Shown piece by piece: positions 1-8,713 of a DNA stretch of 64,000 bases (the stretch's first letter is position 1; every line of letters starts with the position of its first letter). Origin of the DNA: Ch128b sp964527925 (GTDB lineage: Bacteria > Bacteroidota > Ignavibacteria > Ch128b). The stretch lies in NCBI GenBank assembly GCA_964527925.1, contig CAZGQO010000008.1, forward strand, positions 56,943 through 120,942, read 5' to 3'. The notes beneath the pieces were generated by a model, which did no database searches, was not told the origin of the DNA, and saw only the letters and a list, made by a program, of their open reading frames with translations. A program made the position numbers and the translations under genes.

Positions 1-1045
1 TTTCTTTGAATCCTCTGGTGAGATTGTGAGACATTAATGCAGCTGAGGCAAGCAAAGTGCTGTCAACTGTGGAGAGAATTGCTGAAATTAAAGCACCAAG
101 AAAAATCACATAGAGAATTGGTGGAAAATATTCTCGAGCAATTAGTGGAAGTATCTGTTCTGAATGTTCAATATCTGGAATTAATTGAGTGCCTATTAAT
201 CCGAGACTTAATGGAATTAATCCAATTAAGATATAAAGTGAACCAGCCATAATTGATGAACGTTTTGCAACTCGATGAGATCTCGAAGCAAAAATTCTCG
301 AGACTAATTCCTGAGCTATCAGAGAACCACAAATTGGAATCATCCATGCTTCAAGTGTGTAAAGTGAATCAATCGAAAAAATCGAATTTGATGAAGTTAA
401 TCTCAGTTTTTCATCGGCAATGGAATGAAACAAATTTTTGAAATCTATTCCATCTAAGACAATTGTAATTGATAGAATTACCAATCCTGATATTAAAATA
501 ATACCCTGTATTAAATCAGTCCAGGCATCTGCGAGAAGTCCACCAAGAGAAGTATAAGAAATTACAATCAATGCGGAAATGAGGATTGAAAGTTCTAACT
601 CAATTTCTGAAGAAGATGAAAGAATCAAACCGAAAGCTCTAATTTGTGCAGCTGCCCAGAGGATTGATGTAGGAATCATCAATAATGAAATTAATTTCTC
701 TGTTGAACTGGAATATCTTATTCTGAAAAAATCTGCGATTGTTGTAAGATTCATTTTGTAAAGAGGAATTGCAAAAAAGAAGCCCATGAGTAGTAAAACA
801 ATTCCATAACCAAATGGATCAGCAGTAACTCCAGACAAACCGGATTCGTACGCTGTTCCTGCAGTGCCAATACAAGATTCAGCACCGAACCAGGTTGCAA
901 AAATTGAGAATGTTGCAAGAACATATCCGAGTTTTCTTCCGCCCAGTAAATAATCTTCTTCCGACTTTATGAAACGAGATATGTATAGCCCGAGAAAGAG
1001 TTGAAGGATTAAGTAAACAATTATGCCTATTAAAATTATGTTCAA
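1..1045 (-). CDS. Sodium:solute symporter (SSS/SLC5 family), 3' part cut by the window edge
   Basis: The minus strand is open from 1045 to base 1, giving 348 residues with no stop, so the C-terminus lies outside the window. The translation has repeated hydrophobic helices. Near the N-terminus it has the SSS signature ladder: LGGRKLGYVLATFSIFATWF, then a Gly/Ala-rich stretch and FFFAIPLYKMN. Near the visible end it has the family segment AILSTVDSTLLASAALMSHN. Such proteins are inner-membrane Na+-coupled importers of sugars, carboxylates or amino acids; the substrate cannot be told here. The start is taken as TTG at 1043-1045, because an in-frame TGA lies two codons upstream and no ATG follows nearby. 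A GAGGAG ribosome site precedes it at a long spacing. It is divergent from the YhaM-like gene at 1285. Confidence 0.85.
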   Translation of the reverse strand, partial: MNIILIGIIVYLILQLFLGLYISRFIKSEEDYLLGGRKLGYVLATFSIFATWFGAESCIGTAGTAYESGLSGVTADPFGYGIVLLLMGFFFAIPLYKMNLTTIADFFRIRYSSSTEKLISLLMIPTSILWAAAQIRAFGLILSSSSEIELELSILISALIVISYTSLGGLLADAWTDLIQGIILISGLVILSITIVLDGIDFKNLFHSIADEKLRLTSSNSIFSIDSLYTLEAWMIPICGSLIAQELVSRIFASRSHRVAKRSSIMAGSLYILIGLIPLSLGLIGTQLIPDIEHSEQILPLIAREYFPPILYVIFLGALISAILSTVDSTLLASAALMSHNLTRGFKE

Positions 1046-1284
1046 TTCTTCTCAGTCTTCTCCTCTGTTCGTTTAATTTTAGTTGCAAATTTATTGAGTC
1101 AGAGAGATTTGTCAAATATATTTTTTGAGAAATGTTGCTGAAAATTAGAACAGAGATTCAATTAGATTGATCATAAAGTTGTGATTGATGTAATTATAAA
1201 CGATTTCGTCTAAAGAGGGCAAAAATACAAATGTGAGTCTCAATCAATTTTGTTTTAATTTTGTAAAGCAAATGGAGAAATGAA
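1046..1284. other. Divergent intergenic region
   Basis: This 239-base AT-rich spacer lies between the minus-strand symporter and the plus-strand YhaM-like gene, so promoters for both should lie here. TAATTTTG at 1256-1263 matches the Bacteroidota -7 element TAnnTTTG, but I see no TTG at the expected distance upstream. GGAG at about 1274 is a fair ribosome site for the ATG at 1285. Nothing else is recognised. Confidence 0.35.
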
Positions 1285-2349
1285 ATGTTAGATCAAAAAC
1301 CGATAAAAGATTTACAGAATAGAGATATTGTGAATCACTTCTTCTTGTTGAAGAGATTTGAGTTGAAAAAGAAAAGAGATGGTAGTGATTATCTGGTACT
1401 TGAAGTTGGAGATAAAACTGGTTCGTTGATTGGAAATTACTGGGAAGGATTTGAGAATTTCTACAATCAGGCTTTTAATGGAGCTATCATCAAAGTTAAG
1501 GGCAATGTTGAATTATTTAATGATAGAATTCAGCTGAGAATTGATTCGGCATCACTTGTTGAAGAAAATGAAGAAGTTTCAATTTCTGACTTTTTACCGA
1601 CTTCTTTAAGAAATATTGATGAGATGAAAAAAGAATTCTGGCATCGTGTGAAGAAAATTCAAAACAAATGGCTGGTGGAATTAATAAAACTTGTTTTCAC
1701 AAAAGAAAGATTTGAAAAATTTGCTTATGCACCTGCCGGCAAATCTGTTCATCATAATTACATTGGTGGTTTGATTGAACACACACTCGAAATTGTAAAT
1801 ATCTGTGATTTGATGTGCGATATGTATGAGAAAGGAAATTACCAACCGCCAATCAATCGTGATTTGTTGATTGCCGGTGCACTTCTTCATGATATTGGGA
1901 AGACAGAAGAATTAACTTACGAAACACATTTTGATTATACAGATAAAGGTAAATTAATCGGTCATATTGTTATTGCTGCCAACTGGATTTACAATACCTG
2001 TCGACAGATTCCTTATTTCCCTGAAGAGTTAGAAACATTGTTGATACATTTAGTTTTAAGTCATCAGGGAAAACTTGAAAATGCTTCACCAGTCGAACCC
2101 AAAACTCTCGAATCAATAGTTCTTTATCATGCTGATGAATTGAGTGCAAAAACAAATGCATATCGACAGATAATTAACGTAGGCGGTGATTTAAATTCGA
2201 ACTGGACAAAATATCATTCACTCATTCAAAGTTCTTTGTTTATCTCAAAAGATCCTGAATATTATCAGAAACGAAGTATAATTGAAGAAAACAATTTGAA
2301 CAATAATGATGAACAATCCACATTACCGCTCTTTGATGGAAAAGATTGA
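1285..2349 (+). CDS. YhaM-type 3'-5' exoribonuclease (OB fold + HD domain)
   Basis: The 354-residue protein has an N-terminal OB-fold nucleic-acid-binding domain (about residues 10-95, with the LEVGDKTG and INVKG-like strands). An HD phosphohydrolase domain follows (about 150-320). Visible metal ligands are His156/His157, His166 and the HD pair His202-Asp203 in LLHDIGK. This order and length match B. subtilis YhaM (about 314 residues), a metal-dependent 3'-5' exonuclease of RNA and single-stranded DNA that acts in RNA turnover. The start ATG has GGAG eight bases upstream. The 3' end overlaps the start of the sirtuin gene, so the two are probably translationally coupled. The family is clear; the nucleic-acid substrate is inferred. 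Confidence 0.85.
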   Translation: MLDQKPIKDLQNRDIVNHFFLLKRFELKKKRDGSDYLVLEVGDKTGSLIGNYWEGFENFYNQAFNGAIIKVKGNVELFNDRIQLRIDSASLVEENEEVSISDFLPTSLRNIDEMKKEFWHRVKKIQNKWLVELIKLVFTKERFEKFAYAPAGKSVHHNYIGGLIEHTLEIVNICDLMCDMYEKGNYQPPINRDLLIAGALLHDIGKTEELTYETHFDYTDKGKLIGHIVIAANWIYNTCRQIPYFPEELETLLIHLVLSHQGKLENASPVEPKTLESIVLYHADELSAKTNAYRQIINVGGDLNSNWTKYHSLIQSSLFISKDPEYYQKRSIIEENNLNNNDEQSTLPLFDGKD

Positions 2350-3085
2350 AAAAGTTGTTGAAAAACTTTTAAGTGCAAAATCAGTGGTTGTTTTTACCGG
2401 TGCAGGAGTTTCTGCTGAAAGTGGTGTCCCAACATTTCGTGATAAAGATGGATTGTGGCAGAAATTCAAGCAGGAAGAACTTGCGAACTTTCACGCATTC
2501 ATGAGAAATCCTGATCTGGTAACTGAATGGTATTCCTACCGAAGAAAAATAATTAAAAGTGTTCAACCCAATCCCGGACACTATGCCATTGCAGAACTTG
2601 AAAATTATTTTGATAATTTTTGTGTGGTAACTCAGAATGTTGATAATCTTCATCGCAGGTCTGGTTCGAAAATAATTTTTGAGCTCCATGGAAATATTGA
2701 AAGAAATTATTGCATCAAATGTAAAAAGTTTTACGAACTTGATGATTTGTTTCCGGATAAAGCAATTAAATGTGAATGCGGCGGATTGATCAGACCTGAT
2801 GTTGTCTGGTTTGGAGAAATGCTGCCGGAAGATCAATATGAAAGTGCTGTGAATGCTGCAAAATCTTGTGATGTATTTTTCTCTGTTGGTACTTCAGCTG
2901 TAGTTTATCCTGCTGCTTACATTCCAATTTATGCTAAACAAGGTGGTGCGTTTCTTGTAGAAATAAATCCAAATCGAACTGATTTATCAAACTTTGCAAA
3001 TGTTGTCCTGCAGGGAAAATCAGGTGAAATCTTACCTTTAATTCTTGATGAATTCAAGAAAAGAAAAAATCAAAACTTAAATTAA
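2306..3085 (+). CDS. cobB: NAD-dependent protein deacylase, sirtuin family (CobB-like)
   Basis: A full-length 259-residue sirtuin. It has the NAD-binding GAGVSAESGVPTFRD block (33-46), TQNVDNLH (109-116), catalytic His128 in ELHGN, and four zinc cysteines (136, 139, 156, 158). Tyr76-x-x-Arg79 occupies the place of the Tyr/Arg pair that, in class III sirtuins such as CobB and SIRT5, favours succinyl- and malonyl-lysine. Removal of acidic acyl groups as well as acetyl is therefore plausible. The product is cytoplasmic. The start is uncertain: ATG at 2306 or 2309, both inside the end of the preceding exoribonuclease gene, or ATG at 2336. None has a good Shine-Dalgarno, which fits re-initiation. 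Confidence 0.92.
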   Translation: MMNNPHYRSLMEKIEKVVEKLLSAKSVVVFTGAGVSAESGVPTFRDKDGLWQKFKQEELANFHAFMRNPDLVTEWYSYRRKIIKSVQPNPGHYAIAELENYFDNFCVVTQNVDNLHRRSGSKIIFELHGNIERNYCIKCKKFYELDDLFPDKAIKCECGGLIRPDVVWFGEMLPEDQYESAVNAAKSCDVFFSVGTSAVVYPAAYIPIYAKQGGAFLVEINPNRTDLSNFANVVLQGKSGEILPLILDEFKKRKNQNLN

Positions 3086-3105
3086 TCTTAGAAAAATTGG
3101 GTCAA

Positions 3106-3567
3106 ATGTTTTTACATCAACTTTATCGTGAACAGATAATCAATACTGATATTAAAACAGCCTGGAAATTCTTTTCTGATCCAGAAAATCTATCTGTAAT
3201 CACACCAGAATACATGAACTTCATTATCTTAACTGAAAATCTTCCCAATGAAATTTATCCAGGTTTAATCATTGAGTATCGAGTCTCTCCGCTTTTTGGA
3301 ATAAAACAAAAATGGGTGACAGAAATTAAACATGTTATTCCTGAAAGATTGTTTGTAGATGAACAGATTTTTGGACCATATAAATTCTGGCATCATTTGC
3401 ATTATTTCGAAAGAATTGACAAAGAAAAAATAAGAATGGTTGATCGCGTTTATTACATACTACCTCTGGGAATATTAGGTGATTTGATACAACTAATTAT
3501 TATTAAGAATCGATTAAATCAAATCTTTGATTATAGAAAAATGAAGATAGAAGAAATCTTCAAATAA
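3106..3567 (+). CDS. SRPBCC (START-like) ligand-binding protein
   Basis: A protein of about 153 residues with the SRPBCC helix-grip pattern. An N-terminal strand leads to TAWKFFSDPENLSVITP, then alternating strands (LIIEYRVSPLFGIKQKW; LFVDEQIFGPYKFWHHLHYF), and a long C-terminal helix with RLNQIFDYRKMKIEEIF. This resembles the group often annotated as cyclase/dehydrase or cell-division inhibitor, whose ligands are mostly unknown. There is no signal peptide, so it is cytoplasmic. The ATG at 3106 is preferred over an in-frame TTG at 3097; neither has a clear ribosome site. It lies 20 bases after the sirtuin gene and is probably cotranscribed. A specific function cannot be assigned. Confidence 0.75.
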   Translation: MFLHQLYREQIINTDIKTAWKFFSDPENLSVITPEYMNFIILTENLPNEIYPGLIIEYRVSPLFGIKQKWVTEIKHVIPERLFVDEQIFGPYKFWHHLHYFERIDKEKIRMVDRVYYILPLGILGDLIQLIIIKNRLNQIFDYRKMKIEEIFK

Positions 3568-3622
3568 AATCTTTTAACCAGCTCTTATTTTAAGTCTTTC
3601 CTAATATATAAATTGTTTAATA

Positions 3623-3970
3623 TCACTCAATCTTGACAATAGATGAAGCGTGAAAATAATCGTGATGTAGATGCCCTCTTAGAATCACAATCTCTGCATC
3701 CTGAAAACCTGCTGGAACATCGGCAGGTCCCTGAACTTTATACAATTTTGCATTTTTATCTTTGATGTAAAAAATTGAAATGTTTTGTGCGGGATCGATT
3801 TGTATTGATTTATCTTTGGCAAGATAAACTCGAACATCAACATTTTTATTATCATCTGGATTAAGTTTAGTCATATCAAAAATCTCTTTCGAAGTTGCAA
3901 AAAATAATAGATACACAACATAAACAATGAAAATTGCGAATACTGCGACAACTAATTTGGTGTACTTCAT
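3623..3970 (-). CDS. CcmE-like OB-fold membrane-anchored protein lacking the haem-binding tail
   Basis: The 115-residue protein has one N-terminal membrane anchor (about residues 5-27). Strands follow that read like the OB fold of the cytochrome c maturation haem chaperone CcmE: VDVRVYLAKDKSIQI, ISIFYIKDKNAKLYKVQG, AEIVILRGHLHHDYFHASSI. CcmE normally carries a haem-binding His in a (K)HDExY tail after the FxAxxxLxK strand. Here the chain stops at IVKIE, so that residue is absent. No other ccm gene lies in the window. A GAGAG ribosome site precedes the ATG. It is best read as a CcmE/NrfJ-like OB protein of unknown role. Confidence 0.5.
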   Translation of the reverse strand: MKYTKLVVAVFAIFIVYVVYLLFFATSKEIFDMTKLNPDDNKNVDVRVYLAKDKSIQIDPAQNISIFYIKDKNAKLYKVQGPADVPAGFQDAEIVILRGHLHHDYFHASSIVKIE

Positions 3971-4040
3971 AATATTCTCTCAATTAATTAATGATTTTAA
4001 TAATGAAGTGAATTTAAACTACTGACAATATAATAAAACA

Positions 4041-4070
4041 GGAAGTCACCCTAAAAGTCGAGTGACTTCC
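4041..4070 (-). terminator. Rho-independent terminator of the M16 peptidase gene
   Basis: Perfect 9-bp inverted repeat: GGAAGTCAC (4041-4049) and GTGACTTCC (4062-4070), with a 12-base loop. Read on the minus strand, the stem is followed by TGTTTTATTATATT. It lies 11 bases after the stop of the M16 gene and before the CcmE-like gene, so it separates the two. Confidence 0.8.
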
Positions 4071-4081
4071 CCGAGGAAATC

Positions 4082-6835
4082 TTATTGAATTAAATTACCG
4101 TCTGCATCAATAAATCGAATCTCACCGAAATTTAATTCTCGAATACCCTGTTCGATTTTTGATCTATCACCAACAATCACCCAGACTAATTTATCAGGTC
4201 TGAGTACTTTTCTGGCTGCACGGTTAATGTCATCGAGATTAAGTGTTCTTAATTTCTCTGGGTAGGTTTGATAATAATCATCAGGCAAATTGTATTTAAC
4301 AATCGAAACAATTGATCCAAGAACTGATCTCATTGTTTCCCAGCTTCCCGGTAAAGCGAGAATTTCGTTTTGTTTGTTTTTGTTTAATTCATCTTCTGTT
4401 GGAGGTTTTGTAGTTAAAATTTGATCAAGTTCCTTTTTAACTTCTGCCATGGATTCTTTTGTTTTATCAGTTTGAACTGAAGCATACACCACAAAAGGTC
4501 TCTGTCCTCTTGCACCCATCAAAAATGATGATGCACCATATGACCAGTGTTTATCTTCCCGTAAATTCATATTGATTCTTGAAGTGAAAGCACCACCAAA
4601 AATTTTATTCAACATTTCAATTGCAATATCATCAGGATCATTTGTTGGCGGTGCGATGTGTCCAGCGAAAATCAAAGATTGAATTGATCCTGGTCTATCA
4701 ATAATGTAAACAATTGATTTTTCCTTATGCTGAACTTCGCTGATGTTTTTAACAGGTACTGTTCCTGGTTTCCAGTCAGAAAATAGTTTTTCAAGTTTTG
4801 GCAGTAACTCATTCAATGTAATATCACCAACAACTACAAGAGTTGCATTGTTGGGTTTGAACCAGGTTTGATGATATTTAATTAAATCTTCACGAGTAAT
4901 TTTTGATATCGATTCTTCTGTTCCTGAACCAGTCATTGGATTTCCATAAGCGTGATTTTCACCAAAGAGTATCTTGGGAAATACCCTTAATGCCATTGAA
5001 GTTGGTGTAACTTTTTCTCTCTGAATTGCTGCGATTGTTTGGCGCTTCAATCTGTTAAAATCTTCCATCGGGAAGGAAGGATTCAAGATAACATCTGCTA
5101 AAATATCGAGACTTTCATCAAGTTTGTTTTTCAAAGCTGAAAGTGAAACATACGAAACATCGAGGTCGCTTCCAGTTCCAAGTGATGCACCAAGCAATGA
5201 TAATTCTTCACTGATTTGAAGAGCAGTTCTTCGTTTTGTGCCCTCATCAATCATTTCCATTGCAAGTTTGCTTGTTCCTGGCAAGGCAAATTGATCTGAA
5301 GCATAACCACCATCAACAACTAAGTTGAAATTGACAACAGATATTGAATGTCTTTCAGCAAGTATGATTTTCAATCCATTTTTGAGTTGTGCTTTTTGTA
5401 ATTCAGGGAATTTTACCTGTGGTGGATTTTCTGGTTCTGGAAGTTTTGATCTATCTACCTCAGATTTTATTGTCTTTAATTCTTGATAAGGATGAACTTC
5501 TAAGATGTAAACTCCATCACTCAGCCATTCATTCGCAGCATCTTTTAGATTTTTTGCAGTTGCATTTCGTACCCAGTTCAAAACTTTTTTGTAATAATCA
5601 GGACTTCCCCCATAGACTTGATTCTGGGCAAAAATATCGCTCTTACCACCAAATCCGCCAATTCTCTCTATTCCTCGAATGAAACTTGCCTCGAATTCTG
5701 TTTTGACTCTTTCGAGTTCTTTTTCAGTCGGACCTTCTTTCAAAAATTTCTTGAGTTCATCATCAAGTGATGCTTCTACTTTTTTCAGATCAACTCCAGG
5801 TTTAGCTGTTGCAACAATATGAAATTGACTTCCAATTTCTCCCGGTGCAGCATAAACCTGAACGCTTGTGCAGATCTGTTCATCGTAAACCAATCTTTTG
5901 TACATTCTTGAAGTTTTTCCGCTTCCAAGAACATCACTTACTAAATCAAGATAAGTTAACTCTTCTGAACCCCACTGTGGAATATTCCAGATTTTATAAA
6001 TTCTTGCCTGTGGAACACGATCCTGCATAATTTGTCTTTGTGTTCCGGTCATCTTTGCAATCCAGACTTGATGTTTTGCAATGGGTGGTCCAGGTGGTAT
6101 GTCTCCAAAATATTTTTTGACTTTTTCATAAACTTCTTGAGTGTTCACATCACCAGCTATGACTAAAACTGCATTGTTAGGTCCATAATAAGTTTTGAAC
6201 CATTCATGAACATCTTCAAGAGTTGCGGCATTTAAATCTTCCATAGAACCAATAACTGTCCACGAGTATGGATGACCAGCTGGATAAGTTGATTTAGCGA
6301 TTAATTCCCATACTCTTCCATAAGGTTGATTTTCTCCCTGACGTTTCTCGTTTTGAACTACTCCTCTTTGTTCATCGAGTTTTGCTTGAGTGACAGCACC
6401 GAGAAGATGTCCCATTCTGTCTGATTCCATCCAGAGAGCAATATCAAGTGCTGAGGTTGGAACATTCTGGAAATAATTTGTTCTGTCTTCGTTTGTTGTT
6501 CCATTCAAATCAGTTGCACCAATTCTTTCCATCGCTTGAAAATAATCGTCATCAAAATGTTCACTTCCATTGAACATCAAATGTTCGAATAAGTGGGCGA
6601 AGCCGGTTTTACCAGGTTTTTCATTTTTTGAACCAACATGATACCAGACATTGACAGCAACAATTGGTACCTTGTGATCTTCATGAACGATGAGAGTTAA
6701 TCCATTATCAAGTACAAATTTGGTATATGGAATATCAATATCGAGCTGCATTTCTTTTCCTTTCTTTTGTCCGTATAGATTTATTGAGTAAATCAATATT
6801 AAAGGTAAGAAAAGATAAAAGAGATTTCTCTTCAT
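4082..6835 (-). CDS. Secreted two-domain M16 zinc metallopeptidase (pitrilysin/insulinase family)
   Basis: A 917-residue protein with an N-terminal signal peptide (MKRNLFYLFLPLILIYS...). There are two M16 repeats. The first carries the inverted zinc motif HLFEH (His81, Glu84, His85) and the downstream Glu region DEQRGVVQNEKRQ. The second half (from about residue 480) has the fold but SKLAM in place of HxxEH, as is normal for the inactive partner domain. The length fits the fused bacterial M16B class. It is expected in the periplasm or at the cell surface, where it would degrade peptides. There is no T9SS tail. It is a monocistronic gene with its own terminator; GAAGGGA lies about nine bases before the ATG. 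Confidence 0.92.
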   Translation of the reverse strand: MKRNLFYLFLPLILIYSINLYGQKKGKEMQLDIDIPYTKFVLDNGLTLIVHEDHKVPIVAVNVWYHVGSKNEKPGKTGFAHLFEHLMFNGSEHFDDDYFQAMERIGATDLNGTTNEDRTNYFQNVPTSALDIALWMESDRMGHLLGAVTQAKLDEQRGVVQNEKRQGENQPYGRVWELIAKSTYPAGHPYSWTVIGSMEDLNAATLEDVHEWFKTYYGPNNAVLVIAGDVNTQEVYEKVKKYFGDIPPGPPIAKHQVWIAKMTGTQRQIMQDRVPQARIYKIWNIPQWGSEELTYLDLVSDVLGSGKTSRMYKRLVYDEQICTSVQVYAAPGEIGSQFHIVATAKPGVDLKKVEASLDDELKKFLKEGPTEKELERVKTEFEASFIRGIERIGGFGGKSDIFAQNQVYGGSPDYYKKVLNWVRNATAKNLKDAANEWLSDGVYILEVHPYQELKTIKSEVDRSKLPEPENPPQVKFPELQKAQLKNGLKIILAERHSISVVNFNLVVDGGYASDQFALPGTSKLAMEMIDEGTKRRTALQISEELSLLGASLGTGSDLDVSYVSLSALKNKLDESLDILADVILNPSFPMEDFNRLKRQTIAAIQREKVTPTSMALRVFPKILFGENHAYGNPMTGSGTEESISKITREDLIKYHQTWFKPNNATLVVVGDITLNELLPKLEKLFSDWKPGTVPVKNISEVQHKEKSIVYIIDRPGSIQSLIFAGHIAPPTNDPDDIAIEMLNKIFGGAFTSRINMNLREDKHWSYGASSFLMGARGQRPFVVYASVQTDKTKESMAEVKKELDQILTTKPPTEDELNKNKQNEILALPGSWETMRSVLGSIVSIVKYNLPDDYYQTYPEKLRTLNLDDINRAARKVLRPDKLVWVIVGDRSKIEQGIRELNFGEIRFIDADGNLIQ

Positions 6836-6908
6836 AGTTTTATCCCTTCAATTGTTTTGATTGTTAGTTTGATGAATCTGAAAAAAATTTTGATTTTACT
6901 GATATTTT

Positions 6909-8402
6909 TCATTCTAAATCAGAAACTGAGTCAACACCTTCAGGCATTGGAAGATAAAATCTAACCGGTCTAACCGTTCCGTCTTTTTTCAAAACTCTCT
7001 CGACTCTCTTTTTTATCAGAACACTGTGTTCAATGTGAACATCATCTTCCACAATGCTTCCGAATAAATAGCTTGTTCCTTTAATTAAAACATTTTTTCC
7101 AATTCTGAGCGGGAATTGATCGCTTCCTGTCATATTTACACTCGATTCGATTCGGGAGTTTTCACCAATTACAATGTTTCCTTTGATGATATCTCCCCAG
7201 AGTATTTCAACATTATCACCGATTATAAATTGTTGATGAGGAAAAGTCGAAAGCAAAGCATTTTCCCAGATTTTCACATTTTTACCGAAAATTACATTAC
7301 CTCCTACGTAAACATTTTTCTTAAGTTCAACCCCGTAGTTAAGCTTTACATTTTTACCGATGTGAACTCCTTTGCCAATTTTTATATCAAGGGGAATTCC
7401 CTGTTTATCCATTTCCAGAATTTGTTCAATAACTTCATCGGCAATGAAGAAATCATCAGGGTCGTCAATCTCAATGATATCTTTTAATTTTTCGTAAGCT
7501 TTTTCTCTTGCAATTGATTCCATTTCTTTGAGTACGCTTTTTACATTAAATCCTAAAACAACACTTTGATCCTCTGGCGAAACAGCTTTAACTCTAAGTC
7601 TATGTTTGTTGAAAATTGAAATCAAGTCAGTGATGTAAATTTCGCCCTGAACATTGTTGCTTGTAATTTCATTGATGTGATCGATAAGTGGTTTGAATCT
7701 GACTGCATAAACACCCGTATTGAATTCATTCATCTTTAGTAATTCTTCTTTGCTGAATGAATATGTCTTTCCATTGTAGGTTGCTTCGTATGGCTGATCG
7801 TCTGGCAAGTTCAGAATGTCTTTTTGTTCGATGATTTCAATTACACTTCCAAAGTCATCTCCTGATGAATTGCCGTTCTTATCTTTCTCAGGTACACGAA
7901 CAATTCTTCCGTAATAATTTTTTCTATAGTCGCCTTCATAAATGCCAGTTAAAACAAGCATATCACAATTTAATCTTAAAAAATCTTTTCTAAATTTTTT
8001 TACAGTTGAAGAATCAAGCAATCCCATATCACCAGGAAAGATAAAAACATTCCCATCAAAGTTAATTTCTTTGAGCGGTTGAATTCCAACTTTTACCGCA
8101 TCGCCAGTTCCATTTTGAAATTGTTGATAAGCAAAAACAGTTTGATTTCTTTTGCCAATAGTTTCAGTAACATCAACGGCTTTGATTCCAACAACCATGA
8201 CAATGTTAGGATTATTAAGTCCCTTTTCAGCAGCTTTATGGACACGAACCGAAGTTGGTTCACCCCAGATTTTATGAAGCATTTTAGATACATTTGATTT
8301 GATTCGCTTGCCATGCCCGGCAGCAAGAATTATCGCTGCTTCGTTTGAGTCAGGATTTAGCTTCTCATTATATTCCTGGATTTTCGCCTGAATATCTTCC
8401 AC
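6909..8402 (-). CDS. GlmU-like nucleotidyltransferase with left-handed beta-helix domain
   Basis: Residues about 20-290 form a nucleotidyltransferase of the GlmU type. LAAGHGKRIKSNVSKMLHKI (26-45) matches the nucleotide-binding loop, YQQFQNGTGDAV is the base-recognition segment, and FIFPGDMGLL is the metal-binding strand. Residues about 340-480 form a left-handed parallel beta-helix made of I-G-x-x-V hexapeptides. The acetyltransferase active-site loop of true GlmU is not evident and the C-terminus differs. A sugar-1-phosphate nucleotidyltransferase of unknown sugar is therefore safer than GlmU itself. It starts at GTG (8400-8402), with AAGGAG six bases upstream on the minus strand. The product is cytoplasmic. 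Confidence 0.75.
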   Translation of the reverse strand: MEDIQAKIQEYNEKLNPDSNEAAIILAAGHGKRIKSNVSKMLHKIWGEPTSVRVHKAAEKGLNNPNIVMVVGIKAVDVTETIGKRNQTVFAYQQFQNGTGDAVKVGIQPLKEINFDGNVFIFPGDMGLLDSSTVKKFRKDFLRLNCDMLVLTGIYEGDYRKNYYGRIVRVPEKDKNGNSSGDDFGSVIEIIEQKDILNLPDDQPYEATYNGKTYSFSKEELLKMNEFNTGVYAVRFKPLIDHINEITSNNVQGEIYITDLISIFNKHRLRVKAVSPEDQSVVLGFNVKSVLKEMESIAREKAYEKLKDIIEIDDPDDFFIADEVIEQILEMDKQGIPLDIKIGKGVHIGKNVKLNYGVELKKNVYVGGNVIFGKNVKIWENALLSTFPHQQFIIGDNVEILWGDIIKGNIVIGENSRIESSVNMTGSDQFPLRIGKNVLIKGTSYLFGSIVEDDVHIEHSVLIKKRVERVLKKDGTVRPVRFYLPMPEGVDSVSDLE

Positions 8403-8713
8403 TTTGGTCTCCTTTTTTGGTTAGTTCTATATTCAAATATATAAAGATAAATTGATGGATGGATATTTCATGAACTTTAAATTTTGTCTGATATACATTA
8501 ATTAAATCGTTTCAAATGAAATTGAGTCTAAAGAATCGAATCTGATTTTTTTAATATTCAGGAAGAATCAAAAGAACCTAAACGATCAACTAAAAAGTTA
8601 ATTTCTATCCTATTGAAAAGCATATTTTTTAAGAAGTTAAAGATGTAAGTGAATGTAATTATTCTGAAAAATTGATTTCTGTTTTAATTAATTTGTCAAA
8701 AATGGGAGGTTCT
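8403..8713. other. Divergent spacer without a recognised gene
   Basis: This AT-rich sequence of 311 bases lies between the GTG start of the nucleotidyltransferase and the ATG of the MGMT-like gene. It should hold promoters for both. I find no convincing ORF, hairpin or repeat in it. Confidence 0.5.

Noticed and set aside
37..761. Three plus-strand frames at the left edge
   Set aside because: The minus strand across the same bases encodes a coherent sodium:solute symporter with family motifs. The plus-strand products have no recognisable features.
2381..2836. 151-residue minus-strand frame opposite the sirtuin gene
   Set aside because: The plus strand carries all sirtuin motifs; the opposite frame has no family signal and is explained by codon bias.
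6909..8402. Bona fide bifunctional GlmU
   Set aside because: The nucleotidyltransferase loop matches, but the acetyltransferase active-site pattern and the usual C-terminal tail are not seen.
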